Assembly (NCBI RefSeq): GCF_000372725.1
Contig: NW_005197722.1
Coordinates: forward strand, 281,965-345,964
Origin: Emiliania huxleyi CCMP1516
Taxonomy: Eukaryota; Haptophyta; Isochrysidales; Noelaerhabdaceae
Length of the DNA: 64,000 nt
Reading direction: 5' to 3'
A program made the translations under genes and the position numbers. Under the pieces are notes generated by a model. The model ran no database searches. It was not told the DNA's origin and saw only the letters and a program-made list of their open reading frames with translations. Positions 54,306 to 62,295 of this stretch are shown piece after piece (the stretch's first letter is position 1; the number at the start of each line of letters is the position of its first letter).

Positions 54306-55889
54306 AGCGGCGGCGGCGGCGGCGGCTCGGGCAGCGGCTGCAGCGTTGGCGTCGGCGGCGTTGGTCTCGGCGCGTCCGCTGCTGACGAGGCTGGCGATGT
54401 AGCCGCTGTATGCGTCAAAGGAGCGCCACGGGGACCAGTTCGTGTACCGCCACTCGTTGATCTTGTCCTCGATAGCCTCCCGCTTGCCGCTCAGCTCGGC
54501 GGGGAGCTTGTCGGCGATGGCGCGGTAGACGTCGAGCGTATTGCGGCAGCGGTCGCTGAGCATGCCGAACTCGCTGGCGATCTGCGTGACGGCGAGCAGC
54601 GCCTCGTCGTTGCCCATGCCCATGAAGAGGGGCTTGCTGTCGTCGAAGGCTTGCTCGGCCTGCGTCATGGCGGCGCCTGGCTCGTGGCGTGCGAGGGCGG
54701 CGATGCGGAGGAGCGTGGTGACGCCTTGTGCCTCGGCATACAGGTCGTTGCTCTCGGGGCGGCGTAAGAAGAGCTCGACGGCGGCGGCGGAGCGGTCGAG
54801 GCAGCTGCCGATGGCGTCAGCGAGCCACGTGTCGGCCTCGAGCAGAGCGCTGTCGCCTGCTGCGATGTCGGCGACGAGCTGGCTGCGAGTCCCGCTGGCC
54901 CAGAAGCCGTGGAGCCGGCGGAAGATTTCGCCTCTGCGATACGCCTTCCTCCACAAGCGGTTGATGAAGGGGACGATGTCGGTCTTGACGAGCTTCGTCT
55001 TGAGCTCGTTAACCTCGGCCGCCGAAAGCGCCTTGAATGACTTGCGGCTGGCAGAGGTGGCGCCGGAGACGCTGGCGCAGTTGAGGAGCGTCCGTAGTTC
55101 ATCGACGGTGACATTGGCAGGGGCGGAGCCGGCGGGATGTGGGGGCGCGGCGCCGGCACCAGGCGTAGGCGCTGGAGGCGGCACTGGCGCGGGCGGCGGC
55201 TGTGGCGCTGCTGGTGGCATCCAGGCCTGAGACGGGTACGTGCCTGCGCCTCCGCAGAGGGGCGGGATGGCGCCGTATGCACCGGCGGGTTGCGGGTAGC
55301 AGTAGGCCTGCTGCTCCCACTGGGCAGGGTGGATGGAGCCTCCTGGCTGAGCCATGCCCTGCATGAAGGGGGGCAATGCCGGGTCCATTATGCACTGCTG
55401 CGGCATGCCGTACTGTTGCTGCGGCGAATACATAGCGGGCTGCGAGCACAGCTGGCCGGCGCTGGCGCAGAAGGGCTGGCTGAAGAAGGGCTGTGGGGCT
55501 CCACACCCGCCATGCATATGCAGTTGCTGGGCCGGCGGGACCGGCTGCATCGGCATTGCGCATTGGCTGTGCGATGCCGCACCACATTGCGATGGTGATG
55601 CGTAGGAGCCGGCGGGCGGCACGTGCCCGACGGGTGGCTCGTGCCCAGTCGTCCCTGGTGGCGGGCCGGTGGGCAGTGGCGGCAGCTGCTGCGGTGGCGG
55701 CCGCAGCACTGGTGGCGGCGGCCGCATGGCAGGCGCTGAGCCTGCGGGTGGATTGGCGTGTTGGGCTGGCGCTGGACCGCGATCAGAGCTGATACCATGT
55801 GACGGCGGAGTTGACGCCTCCGACGGTCGTAGCGGCGTGGCTGAGGGCGGCGGTGGAGGCGCCCGATAGCGCGGTGAGGATGGTCTCAT
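53985..55889 (-). CDS. Copia Gag-like protein
   Basis: The ATG at 55889 lies inside the 5' LTR and the next in-frame ATG is at 55727. A long Pro/Gln/Met-rich region (PPPQQLPPLPTGPP; MYSPQQQYGMPQQCIMDPA) precedes a helical capsid-like part: KSFKALSAAEVNELKTKLV, VPFINRLWRKAYRRGEIFRR, DKLPAELSGKREAIEDKINE and WRYTNWSPWRSFDAYSGY. An Ala run encoded by a GCC/GCT microsatellite (about 54305-54350) follows. Beyond it this frame turns into Pro/Ser/Ala-biased text while the -1 frame looks real, so the natural Gag end is probably near the Ala run. No CCHC knuckle is seen. Confidence 0.75.
   Translation of the reverse strand: MRPSSPRYRAPPPPPSATPLRPSEASTPPSHGISSDRGPAPAQHANPPAGSAPAMRPPPPVLRPPPQQLPPLPTGPPPGTTGHEPPVGHVPPAGSYASPSQCGAASHSQCAMPMQPVPPAQQLHMHGGCGAPQPFFSQPFCASAGQLCSQPAMYSPQQQYGMPQQCIMDPALPPFMQGMAQPGGSIHPAQWEQQAYCYPQPAGAYGAIPPLCGGAGTYPSQAWMPPAAPQPPPAPVPPPAPTPGAGAAPPHPAGSAPANVTVDELRTLLNCASVSGATSASRKSFKALSAAEVNELKTKLVKTDIVPFINRLWRKAYRRGEIFRRLHGFWASGTRSQLVADIAAGDSALLEADTWLADAIGSCLDRSAAAVELFLRRPESNDLYAEAQGVTTLLRIAALARHEPGAAMTQAEQAFDDSKPLFMGMGNDEALLAVTQIASEFGMLSDRCRNTLDVYRAIADKLPAELSGKREAIEDKINEWRYTNWSPWRSFDAYSGYIASLVSSGRAETNAADANAAAAARAAAAAAAADAATRPASSAPPASPRRPSSAPPAARTSTPTTLRCTPSSATAPRPSSARPPSASTPAAPVSTRPPAAPPQPSASAPSPAMPPAPQCQPSASRRRSASSTSSRRSA
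55789..55797 (-). promoter_or_regulatory. primer-binding site, initiator-Met tRNA type
   Basis: TGGTATCAG on the minus strand starts at the first base after the 5' LTR. It is complementary to the CTGATACCA 3' end of initiator methionine tRNA, as in many plant Copia elements. Confidence 0.85.
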
Positions 55890-56026
55890 GGGTCTAGCAA
55901 ACCATAGACGACACCAAGAGAACGCGAGGTAAAACCCGACGGCTATGGATGGTAAAAGGCGGCGGTAAAACCCATCCACACGGGTTTCGGTGGGTTGGAT
56001 GGGAGGTAGAATGTCTACCTACCGCA
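55798..56026 (-). repeat. 5' LTR of the Copia element
   Basis: Appears identical to the 3' LTR; contains the element promoter by position. Confidence 0.95.
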
Positions 56027-56039
56027 CTGCCGCCGCGCG

Positions 56040-56240
56040 CGCCCGCGCGCCACCCCTTTTGCGCAGCAACACCTTAAATTTCATGGCCCTCCAAATTCGG
56101 GTCGGAGCGTAGCGGAGTGGGCCCCGAGTTTGAAAACGGCGACGGACGCTTGCGTCCTAGCCGCCAACAACGCCTCCCCGGCGCAGAGGGGCCCCCGGAG
56201 GGATGCTCAACCGCTCCACGCCACGCCGCTTGCGGCGGTC
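56040..56240 (+). repeat. dispersed repeat family DR1, copy f (nearly full)
   Basis: GCGCAGCAACACCTTAAA through GCTCCACGCCACGCCGCTTG. It starts within about 15 bp of the Copia target duplication, so the retroelement inserted next to an existing DR1 copy. Confidence 0.85.
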
Positions 56241-56791
56241 CTATTCCACGCTCGCGGGGGCCGCTTCTTATTATAGTTTTCATTAGCTGTGAATGTTTAT
56301 GCGCCCGCCGCAGGACCGCCCTATTCCACTCGGCACGCGCCACGGGCCACGAGAGGCCTGGTAGAGCCCAGCTGGCATGTTCTATCGCCCGGGTGTCGGG
56401 CTGTCTGCATACAGACGTCTCGTCGCCGTGGCCGACGCGTGGTCCGACGTGTGGAGGAGTTTGACCTCAGCCAGGCCGTCGGTGTCGGCTGGCTGACGGC
56501 GGCCGCCGGAATCGCCCTTTCGCGATTCGCTCTGCCAGCTGCCAGCAGCCTCGTGTCGCCGCTCTCGTTGGCGCAGCAGCAGCGATTGGCCTTTGCGCCG
56601 TCGCTCGACGGCGTCACCGCCCATCTGACCTGCGCAGCTCCTGCAGCTCCTGCAGCTCCTGCTGTCAGTCTTCTGCTCTCAGACACGCACCTCACTCGCC
56701 GCACGCGGATTGTGCGCCGCGCCAAGCAGGACACGTGCTCATGCAAACAATGCGAGAACTTGGTTGCGCCGCTTAGTGGCGGCGCTGCTAG
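56241..56791. other. possible upstream exons, unresolved
   Basis: A frame with moderate protein character (VGWLTAAAGIALSRFALPA, LSLAQQQRLAFAPSLDGV) lies at about 56460-56640. It could belong to the exon that follows or to the coiled-coil gene left of the Copia element; no consistent splice path was found. Confidence 0.25.
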
Positions 56792-56959
56792 GAAGCGGCA
56801 GCGTGGGAAGCAAAGCAGATGGAGGCGGCGCGGCATGCCAAGGAGCTGCTGCTGGCGGAGGTTGAGCGGCTAAGTGCAGCAAGGGCCAAGGGCAAGAAGG
56901 GGGTGGGCGTGGGCGATACGGGCGCCGCTAGGCTCAACGAGGAGATGCTGTGCAGTTAG
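56792..56959 (+). CDS. terminal exon of a charged helical protein (partial)
   Basis: After a TAG acceptor, a 55-codon exon reads EAAAWEAKQMEAARHAKELL, AEVERLSAARAKGKKGVGVG, ARLNEEMLCS and stops at 56957-56959. The heptad-like Ala/Glu/Lys/Leu pattern indicates a coiled coil. Upstream exons are unresolved; it might be the end of the coiled-coil gene interrupted at 51993, displaced by the Copia insertion. Confidence 0.4.
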   Translation, partial: EAAAWEAKQMEAARHAKELLLAEVERLSAARAKGKKGVGVGDTGAARLNEEMLCS

Positions 56960-57447
56960 AGAGCTCGTAGCGAGCTCGATTTTGATGAGAATTTGATGAG
57001 AAATATCTCAATTTTGAGCAAAAAACGCCAAAAAAATCGGCGCCTGCGGCGGGCCAGCCTCCGGCGGCGCCTGCGGCGGGCCGCTGGGGCCTCCGCCCCA
57101 GACCCTGTTTACACCCGAGCTATGCCCCACGACCTGAGCCGGAGCCACAGGGCCCAAAAAAGAAAGAAAAAACAAACGGGGCAACCCCGATCGCACAGCA
57201 CTTCGTGTTGGAGAGTCGAGAATTGAGATAGTGACTAGGAGGGAGGGACGCTGGGGATTCTCAAAGGTCGTATAACCCAGCCAGCCGCAGCCCTATCGCT
57301 ATCCCCTAAACGTAAAGTACCTTTAACCCTTGCAATGTCCGTTTTCTTTTTCAAATTAATAATTATTTCTTTCTTCCCGTCCATGCAAACCCTCAGCACA
57401 CCCGACGGACTCTTTCCACACATCCACACACCCACGCTCACTCTCGC
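56960..57447. other. intergenic with DR3 copy
   Basis: Holds a GCCTGCGGCGGGCC tandem pair (57040-57085), the DR3 copy at 57181-57274 and an AT-rich stretch at 57340-57375. No gene seen. Confidence 0.45.
57181..57274 (-). repeat. dispersed repeat family DR3, copy b
   Basis: Reverse complement of 9449-9538 with a few changes. Confidence 0.75.
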
Positions 57448-57884
57448 TCATTCGGCGCACTTGTGCATCTTCCGCCCCTGCACGACGCTCTCCTCGGCGG
57501 TGCGCCGCGCGCAGCGCGGGCCTACCGACGGCCGGGGCTCGCAAGCCGCGAGGCAGCCGGCTGCAGCGACGACGGCGGTGCCCGTGGCGCTCTCCTTGGC
57601 GGAGAGCTTGTTGATCGCCATCATGGTGTCGTGGCCCGCGACCACCTCGCCAAAGATTGTGTACGAGCCGTCGAGGTGCGGGGCGGGAGAGACCACCACC
57701 GAAAAGTGGCCCGAGTTCGAGTCGGGCCCCGAGTTCGCCGCCGAGAGCAGCCCGGCGCGGTCGTGCCTAAGGAAGGTCAGGTAAAACTTCTCCACACACA
57801 CGAGGTGGTGGGACAGGGAGGGGGGCAATCCTCGCGACTCAAGGTGAGCGGTGTGTGTGTGTGTGTGTGCGTGTGTGTGTGCGC

Positions 57885-57935
<51 letters not shown>

Positions 57936-59001
57936 TGTCGTGCCTCAGCGCGAGGCCCCCCGGGTCGTCATCAAAGGACGATCCCCAGATGGAGCCGACA
58001 CCGTTGACGCCCGCCTGGTCGATAAACTGGTCTATGATGCGGTAGAATCGCATGCCGGAAAAGGTGAGCTTACCCCCCTTCTCTCCCGTGCACATTGCGC
58101 GAAAGTTCTCAGCCGCGCGCGGCGCCTCTGTGGCGTACAGCACAAACTCCATCCTCGACGCCGCACCCCCGCTGATGGACACGTCCAGAAAGACCCTCGG
58201 GTTGGTCGGCCGTGTCCGCCGCGCCGCGCGCTCCGCCTCTCCTGCCGCGCGCGCCGCCGCCACCTCCGCCGCCTCGGCGTCGGAGAGGAGCGCACCAGAC
58301 ACCCAGCCTTGGCCGCGCGAGCGCACGACGGGCAGTAGGCTCTGGGAGCGAGTCTTGCCCCAGCACTCGCCGCGCTTCGGGCCGCCGCATCCGGCGGCCG
58401 AGGCGCAAAAGACCCAGACGGCGCAACCCGAGCGACCGGGGTGCGCCGCGCTGTGAGTGCGGCAGGACGCGCAGCAAGCGGCGCTGTCGGGCTGGATGTT
58501 GTCCTTACCCCACATCGCCACCCCAGCGCCGTCATACTCAGCGCCGTCCTCGCCATAGCATTTGGCATCGAGGGCCGCCTCCGCCGGCCCATGAGCCGCC
58601 GCGCTCCCCTCACGCTCGCCGCCGCCGCCGCCGTGCGAGGCGGCCGCGAAGCTGCCGGCATCCACCCACCTCGAAAACGCGCTGGCCGCGTCGGTGACCT
58701 TTGGACGGCCGCCGCTCGAGCTGGTCCAGTTGCTGGGGCGCTGGGAGTGCCACGCGGGCGCGCCTCGGCCTTCTTCGTGCTGAAGCGCGCCGTGCCGAGA
58801 TGCGTCGCCGGGCACCTGCTTGCTGGCAGGTGCTGGAGCAGCGAGCTTGGACACCACGAGGATTGCGACGAGGAAAACGAGCAGAAATGCCTGTCGGGCC
58901 CGAGTGCGCCGCCGCTGCTCGTCCTTGCGCTGCTTCTTCGAGGCCTTGCTCTCCTCGTCGCCGGGAGGTCCCTCCTCTAGGCGGAGGGACGCGCCCTCCA
59001 T
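57448..59001 (-). CDS. membrane-anchored cyclophilin-type peptidyl-prolyl isomerase with Cys-rich PAN-like domain
   Basis: Exons 59001-57944 and 57766-57448 give about 458 residues. The N-terminus is cytosolic and basic (KKQRKDEQRRRTRARQ), then one membrane anchor (AFLLVFLVAILVVSKLAA, about residues 38-55), a type II layout placing the rest in the lumen or outside. A Cys-rich segment (KCYGEDGAEYDGAGVAMWG, AACCASCRTHSAAHP, CAVWVFCASAAGCGG) looks like a PAN/apple module. The cyclophilin follows: VFLDVSISGGAASRMEFVLY, APRAAENFRAMCTGEKGGK, GMRFYRIIDQFIDQAGV, then GLLSAANSGPDSNSGHF and HLDGSYTIFGEVVAGHD. The catalytic Arg of F-H-R-(I/V) is kept (FYRIID), but FFI becomes FSV and the usual GSQF becomes SGHF. 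The 177-nt intron begins with GC and is in frame, so an unspliced reading gives a His/Thr repeat insert. Confidence 0.8.
57767..57943 (-). repeat. intron with GT/GCGT microsatellite, flanked by a direct repeat
   Basis: The intron lies between AG and GCACGAC at the 5' side and AG and GCACGAC at the 3' side, with TGTG and TGCG runs (57850-57938) inside. GC-AG ends. See finding on possible intron insertion. Confidence 0.7.
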
Positions 59002-59401
59002 GGCGTTGTTTTGCCGTCACGGGCGCCGTCAAGCGTGGAAGAAGACCTAGAGCGTATATCATCTCAACCCTGTAAACCACCCCACTCCAGTGTAGGGGGG
59101 GGTCTGGGGGGGGCTTTGCCCCCCCCAGCGGGGGGGTTCGGGGGGGCAGATCCCCCCCCAAGAAAATTTGCCATTTCAAGGCCAAAAATACGAAGTTTTT
59201 AACCCAAATTTGAGCCGTGTCACGCCTATCGGCCCCCTCGAACGGCGCTCCTAGTGACTCATTAGCGCTCCATCCACACCTCATATTGCACCTCATAAAG
59301 CAAAAAAGTTGTGTTTCAACCTCTACTGGTTGGGGGGGCAAATGTGTGCGAAATAAGTTAAGGAAAACTATTAAAGTGAAAAATATCCGCCCCGAATCGA
59401 T
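59002..59401. other. intergenic, G/C-run hairpins
   Basis: 59090-59160 holds alternating G7-8 and C7-8 runs that can fold into hairpins. No coding frame supported. Confidence 0.45.
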
Positions 59402-59493
59402 ATACCCCAGCCAGGTATTTCAATTGACCTTACAGCTACCTGTAAGTCTTACAGTGACCTTACAGCCGCAATTGAAATACCCAAGCTTGGTAT
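59402..59493. mobile_element. 92-bp MITE with 25-bp imperfect TIRs
   Basis: Outer segments at 59402-59426 and 59469-59493 are inverted copies sharing GGTATTTCAATTG, with some mismatches near the ends. The loop has three CCTTACAG/CTTACAG-type units. No coding capacity. Confidence 0.6.
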
Positions 59494-59678
59494 CTCATAT
59501 AGGGTGGGGTTTTTCAAAAAAATGCAGTAAAAGCGTTGCAAATCGCCTCGAATGGTTGAATGGTTGCGGGTGGTCACCGGGGCTATAGTGTACTTATTCG
59601 ATTGATCTCACTGAACACTCGCGATTCTAAAACAAACTTTTTTGCCCGTAAAGTCATAACAGTCGCGCCGTGCTCAAC

Positions 59679-60260
59679 ATGACGCGTTCTCGGCATCGCC
59701 GCGAGCATGAGATACAGAAGGCAATCGCTCACTTTTTGCGCGAACACTGGCCTGACCTGCCCTTTGTGGGTTCTGTCAATGGCGCCTTCCTTGGCGGCGG
59801 TCGCCTTGGCGCCATACGATGGAACGCACTCCGAACAACCGGGAGCTCGAGCGGCTACCCGGATGTTTTCGTGCACTGGCGAGGAGCCTTCAACGAGATC
59901 GGCTTGGCAGTCGAGGTGAAAGTACTCGGTGCTCGACTGCAACCGCGCCAACAGGAGTGGCGCACACGGTTGGTTCGGGCGGGTGCTGTGTTTGTCGTCG
60001 TGCATTCACTTGATGAGTTTGTGCAAGCTCTCAACAGCTACCTAGGAGACACGCCAGCACCGGCAGCGGAGAGCGACAATTCGGCAGACTCGATGCAGAG
60101 GGCGGATGAGGCACTAGACGAGGTTGCCGCCGAGGCCGAGGAGTTCGAATACGGGGCGTGGGGCACTTGGGGATACGATTATTCTTCGGCGCCGGCTGCT
60201 CCGGCACACTCTGCACCGGCTCAGCCTGGAAGCTCACCTGAGACTGCGATATCTCTCTAG
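59679..60260 (+). CDS. stand-alone VRR-NUC domain nuclease
   Basis: A single uninterrupted frame of 193 residues from the ATG at 59679 (an earlier GTG in frame at 59670 is not a likely start). The fold follows PF08774: HEIQKAIAHFLREHWPDLPF (conserved E-x-x-Q), SVNGAFLGGG, TTGSSSGYPDVFVHWRG (G-x-PD motif), EIGLAVEVKVLGARLQPRQQ (E-x-K and Q) and EWRTRLVRAGAVFVVVHSLD. All expected catalytic positions (Glu, Asp, Glu-x-Lys, Gln) are present. After about residue 130 an acidic, then Ala/Pro-rich tail replaces any further domain. Such small VRR-NUC proteins are common in phages and large DNA viruses, while cellular ones are normally the C-terminus of FAN1. No intron, unlike most neighbours, so transfer from a virus or mobile element is possible. 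Substrate expected: branched or flapped DNA. Confidence 0.8.
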   Translation: MTRSRHRREHEIQKAIAHFLREHWPDLPFVGSVNGAFLGGGRLGAIRWNALRTTGSSSGYPDVFVHWRGAFNEIGLAVEVKVLGARLQPRQQEWRTRLVRAGAVFVVVHSLDEFVQALNSYLGDTPAPAAESDNSADSMQRADEALDEVAAEAEEFEYGAWGTWGYDYSSAPAAPAHSAPAQPGSSPETAISL

Positions 60261-60911
60261 AGCACGGCTGCGACCGCCGGCTTTGCCGGCTTGTATTTAT
60301 TTCGATCGATCAGGCTGCCTGCTGCAACCTGGCCCTGTGGGTTGGGTAGTCTGTATCAGAGCACAACTCGAGCCTTCCGCAACTGATGCTGTTTTTTGGT
60401 TCGAGAGCTAGTGGATAAGTTGTTTGCAGCCCCATTTTGATAAAAGATAAAAAAGAAAAAGCGACGCTGTGGCGGGCGGCGCTGTGGAGACCTGAAGGCC
60501 CGGAAGGTTGTGCCGGCTCAGCCGCGCGGCGAGGCGGCGGCGAGGTCTCCGAATCGATTGCTCCGGAGGAGCGCTGTTGAGGTGCGCCACCTCTTGAGCG
60601 CCTCCTCTCCGGCGCTCTCAGGCCGCAGCCTTTGCGTTGCCGTTGCGCTGCTGCGGCTCGCCGCCGGCCGGCACCGCCCACCGCCACCCCCCTCACCGCC
60701 GCGCGAGCACGGCGCGCGGTCCGAGCTGTCGCGTTGGTTCGGACGGACTACTGCCGCGGCGCGCTCGAGGGCGGTGATCGCTTGCCCGCACGGCAGCAGA
60801 TGACGCTCTAGTTCCCGCCGCCACCTCATTTTTAGGCGCAGCTGCTGCGGCTCGTCGCCCACCGCCCCGTCGCCGCTCCCCTCGCCCGCGCGCGGCGCGC
60901 AGGCTCAGTAG
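60261..60911. other. no gene seen
   Basis: An A-rich stretch at 60437-60462 is followed by GC-rich sequence with biased frames only. Confidence 0.4.
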
Positions 60912-61690
60912 TCGCGACGCAGCCGGCGGCGGCTCTCGGCGGCGTTTCTGCGGCGTGCAGCGCCGTGCTAGGTCGCCGGCGGCTGTCTACCAGCAACGTC
61001 GCTCTCGCGGCCGTGACCCGAGTCTCGGTCGAGTATATAGGCGGCGCCGAGCGACGATGCTGGGTCCACCGCCGCGAGCCGCGCGGCGGCAGTCGCGACG
61101 CTGCCGGCGGCGGCTCTCGCCGGCGTCTCTAAGGCGTGCAGCGCCGTGGTAGGTCGCCGGCGGCCGTCAACCAGCCCCGTCGCTCTCCCGGCCGTGACCC
61201 GAGTCTCGGTCGAGTATATAGGCGGCGCCGAGCGGCGATGCTGGGTCCACCGCCACGAGCCGCGCGGCGGCAGTCGCGACGCAGCCGGCGGCGGCTCTCG
61301 CCGGCGTCTCTAAGGCGTGCAGCGCCGTGGTAGGTCGCCGGCGGCCGTCAACCAGCCCCGTCGCTCTCCCGGCCGTGACCCGAGTCTCGGTCGAGTATAT
61401 AGGCGGCGCCGAGCGGAGATGCTGGGTCCACCGCCGCGAGCCGCGCGGCGGCGGTCGCGACGCAGCCGGCGGCGGCTCTCGGCGGCGTTTTGGTGGCGAG
61501 CGGCGCCGTGCTAGGTCGCCGGCGGCCGTCAACCAGCCCCGTCGCTCTCCCGGCCGTGAGCCCGAGTCTTGGTCGAGTATATAGGCGGCTCCGAGCGGCG
61601 ATGCTGGGTCCACCGCCGCGAGCCGCGCGGCGGCGGTCGCGACGCAGCCGGTGGCGGCTCTCGGCGGCGTTTTGGTGGCGAGCGGCGCAG
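60912..61690 (+). repeat. 181-bp tandem array, four units plus a partial, each with a TATATA box-like motif
   Basis: Units share CGCGACGCAGCCGGCGGCGG, CGTCGCTCTC, GACCCGAGTCTCGGTCGAG then TATATAGGCGGC and ATGCTGGGTCCACCGCC. TATATAGG occurs at about 61034, 61215, 61396 and 61578, about 181 bp apart. Short frames repeat in register with the units. Confidence 0.9.
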
Positions 61691-62295
61691 TTGCGTTCAC
61701 CCGGTAATCGCAGCCTCCGAGCCGATGCACTATCGACGAGCCTCTATCAGCCCCGCTCGCACCGCCATAGGCCTCGCCACCGCCGCCACCGACTCACCTC
61801 GCCGCTCGGGTGGCACCTCCGGCAGGCTCTGCGGCTTGCGCGCCGGCCGCGAGGGCCGCCATGGCCGCGTCCGGATCGGTGGCGACCGCCGCGCCCGCGG
61901 GAGCGAGCGCGACCGACCTCGACGCCGCCGAGGCTCAGCCTGCGAGGCGTCGTAGCGGGCGCTGCCCGCCGCGCCTGCAGCAGAAGGAGCGCCACGCTTG
62001 CTCGCGCGCGGCGACGACCGGCACCGTGGCGCTCGCTCGACGGCGACGGCACGCGCGGCGCGGCGTACCCGCGTCTGGGCGGCGGCGGGCGGCGGCGCCG
62101 AGGCTGCTGCCGCCGTGGCAGCGCTGTGGCGGCGGCGAGGGCGACCGGCCGAAGGCGCGGCGCACACACGCGTGCTCGCTCCCGTACTCGCGGCGACGGC
62201 ACGCGCGGCGGTGCGTACCCGCGCGTCCGGGCGGCGGGTTCGGTGGCGTCTATGATCTGTAATGTGCGTGTGAGGGCCCGTATGTGGGTCGTTTG
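61691..62295. other. no gene supported
   Basis: Both strands have long biased frames. A CGCGGCG-rich imperfect duplication (around 62028-62065 and 62185-62228) shares GGCGACGGCACGCGCGGCG. Confidence 0.4.

Larger units (their letters stand above)
51993..56026 (-). mobile_element. Copia-type LTR retrotransposon, 4,034 bp, recent insertion
   Basis: 229-bp LTRs at 51993-52221 and 55798-56026 appear identical and have TG...CA termini on the element's minus strand. A 5-bp target duplication CTGCC flanks the element (51988-51992 and 56027-56031). A primer-binding site TGGTATCAG follows the 5' LTR and a G8 tract precedes the 3' LTR. Coding regions on the minus strand are a Gag-like protein and an RT-RNase H protein. 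Neither protease (D-S/T-G) nor integrase (HHCC, DDE) is visible, and the space between Gag and RT is too short for them. RNase H lies after RT and the RNase H ends PADFLTK as in Copia. Confidence 0.9.

Noticed and set aside
57850..57940. His/Thr/Arg repeat insert in the cyclophilin
   Set aside because: It is the translated microsatellite of an in-frame intron; removing it restores the normal cyclophilin core.
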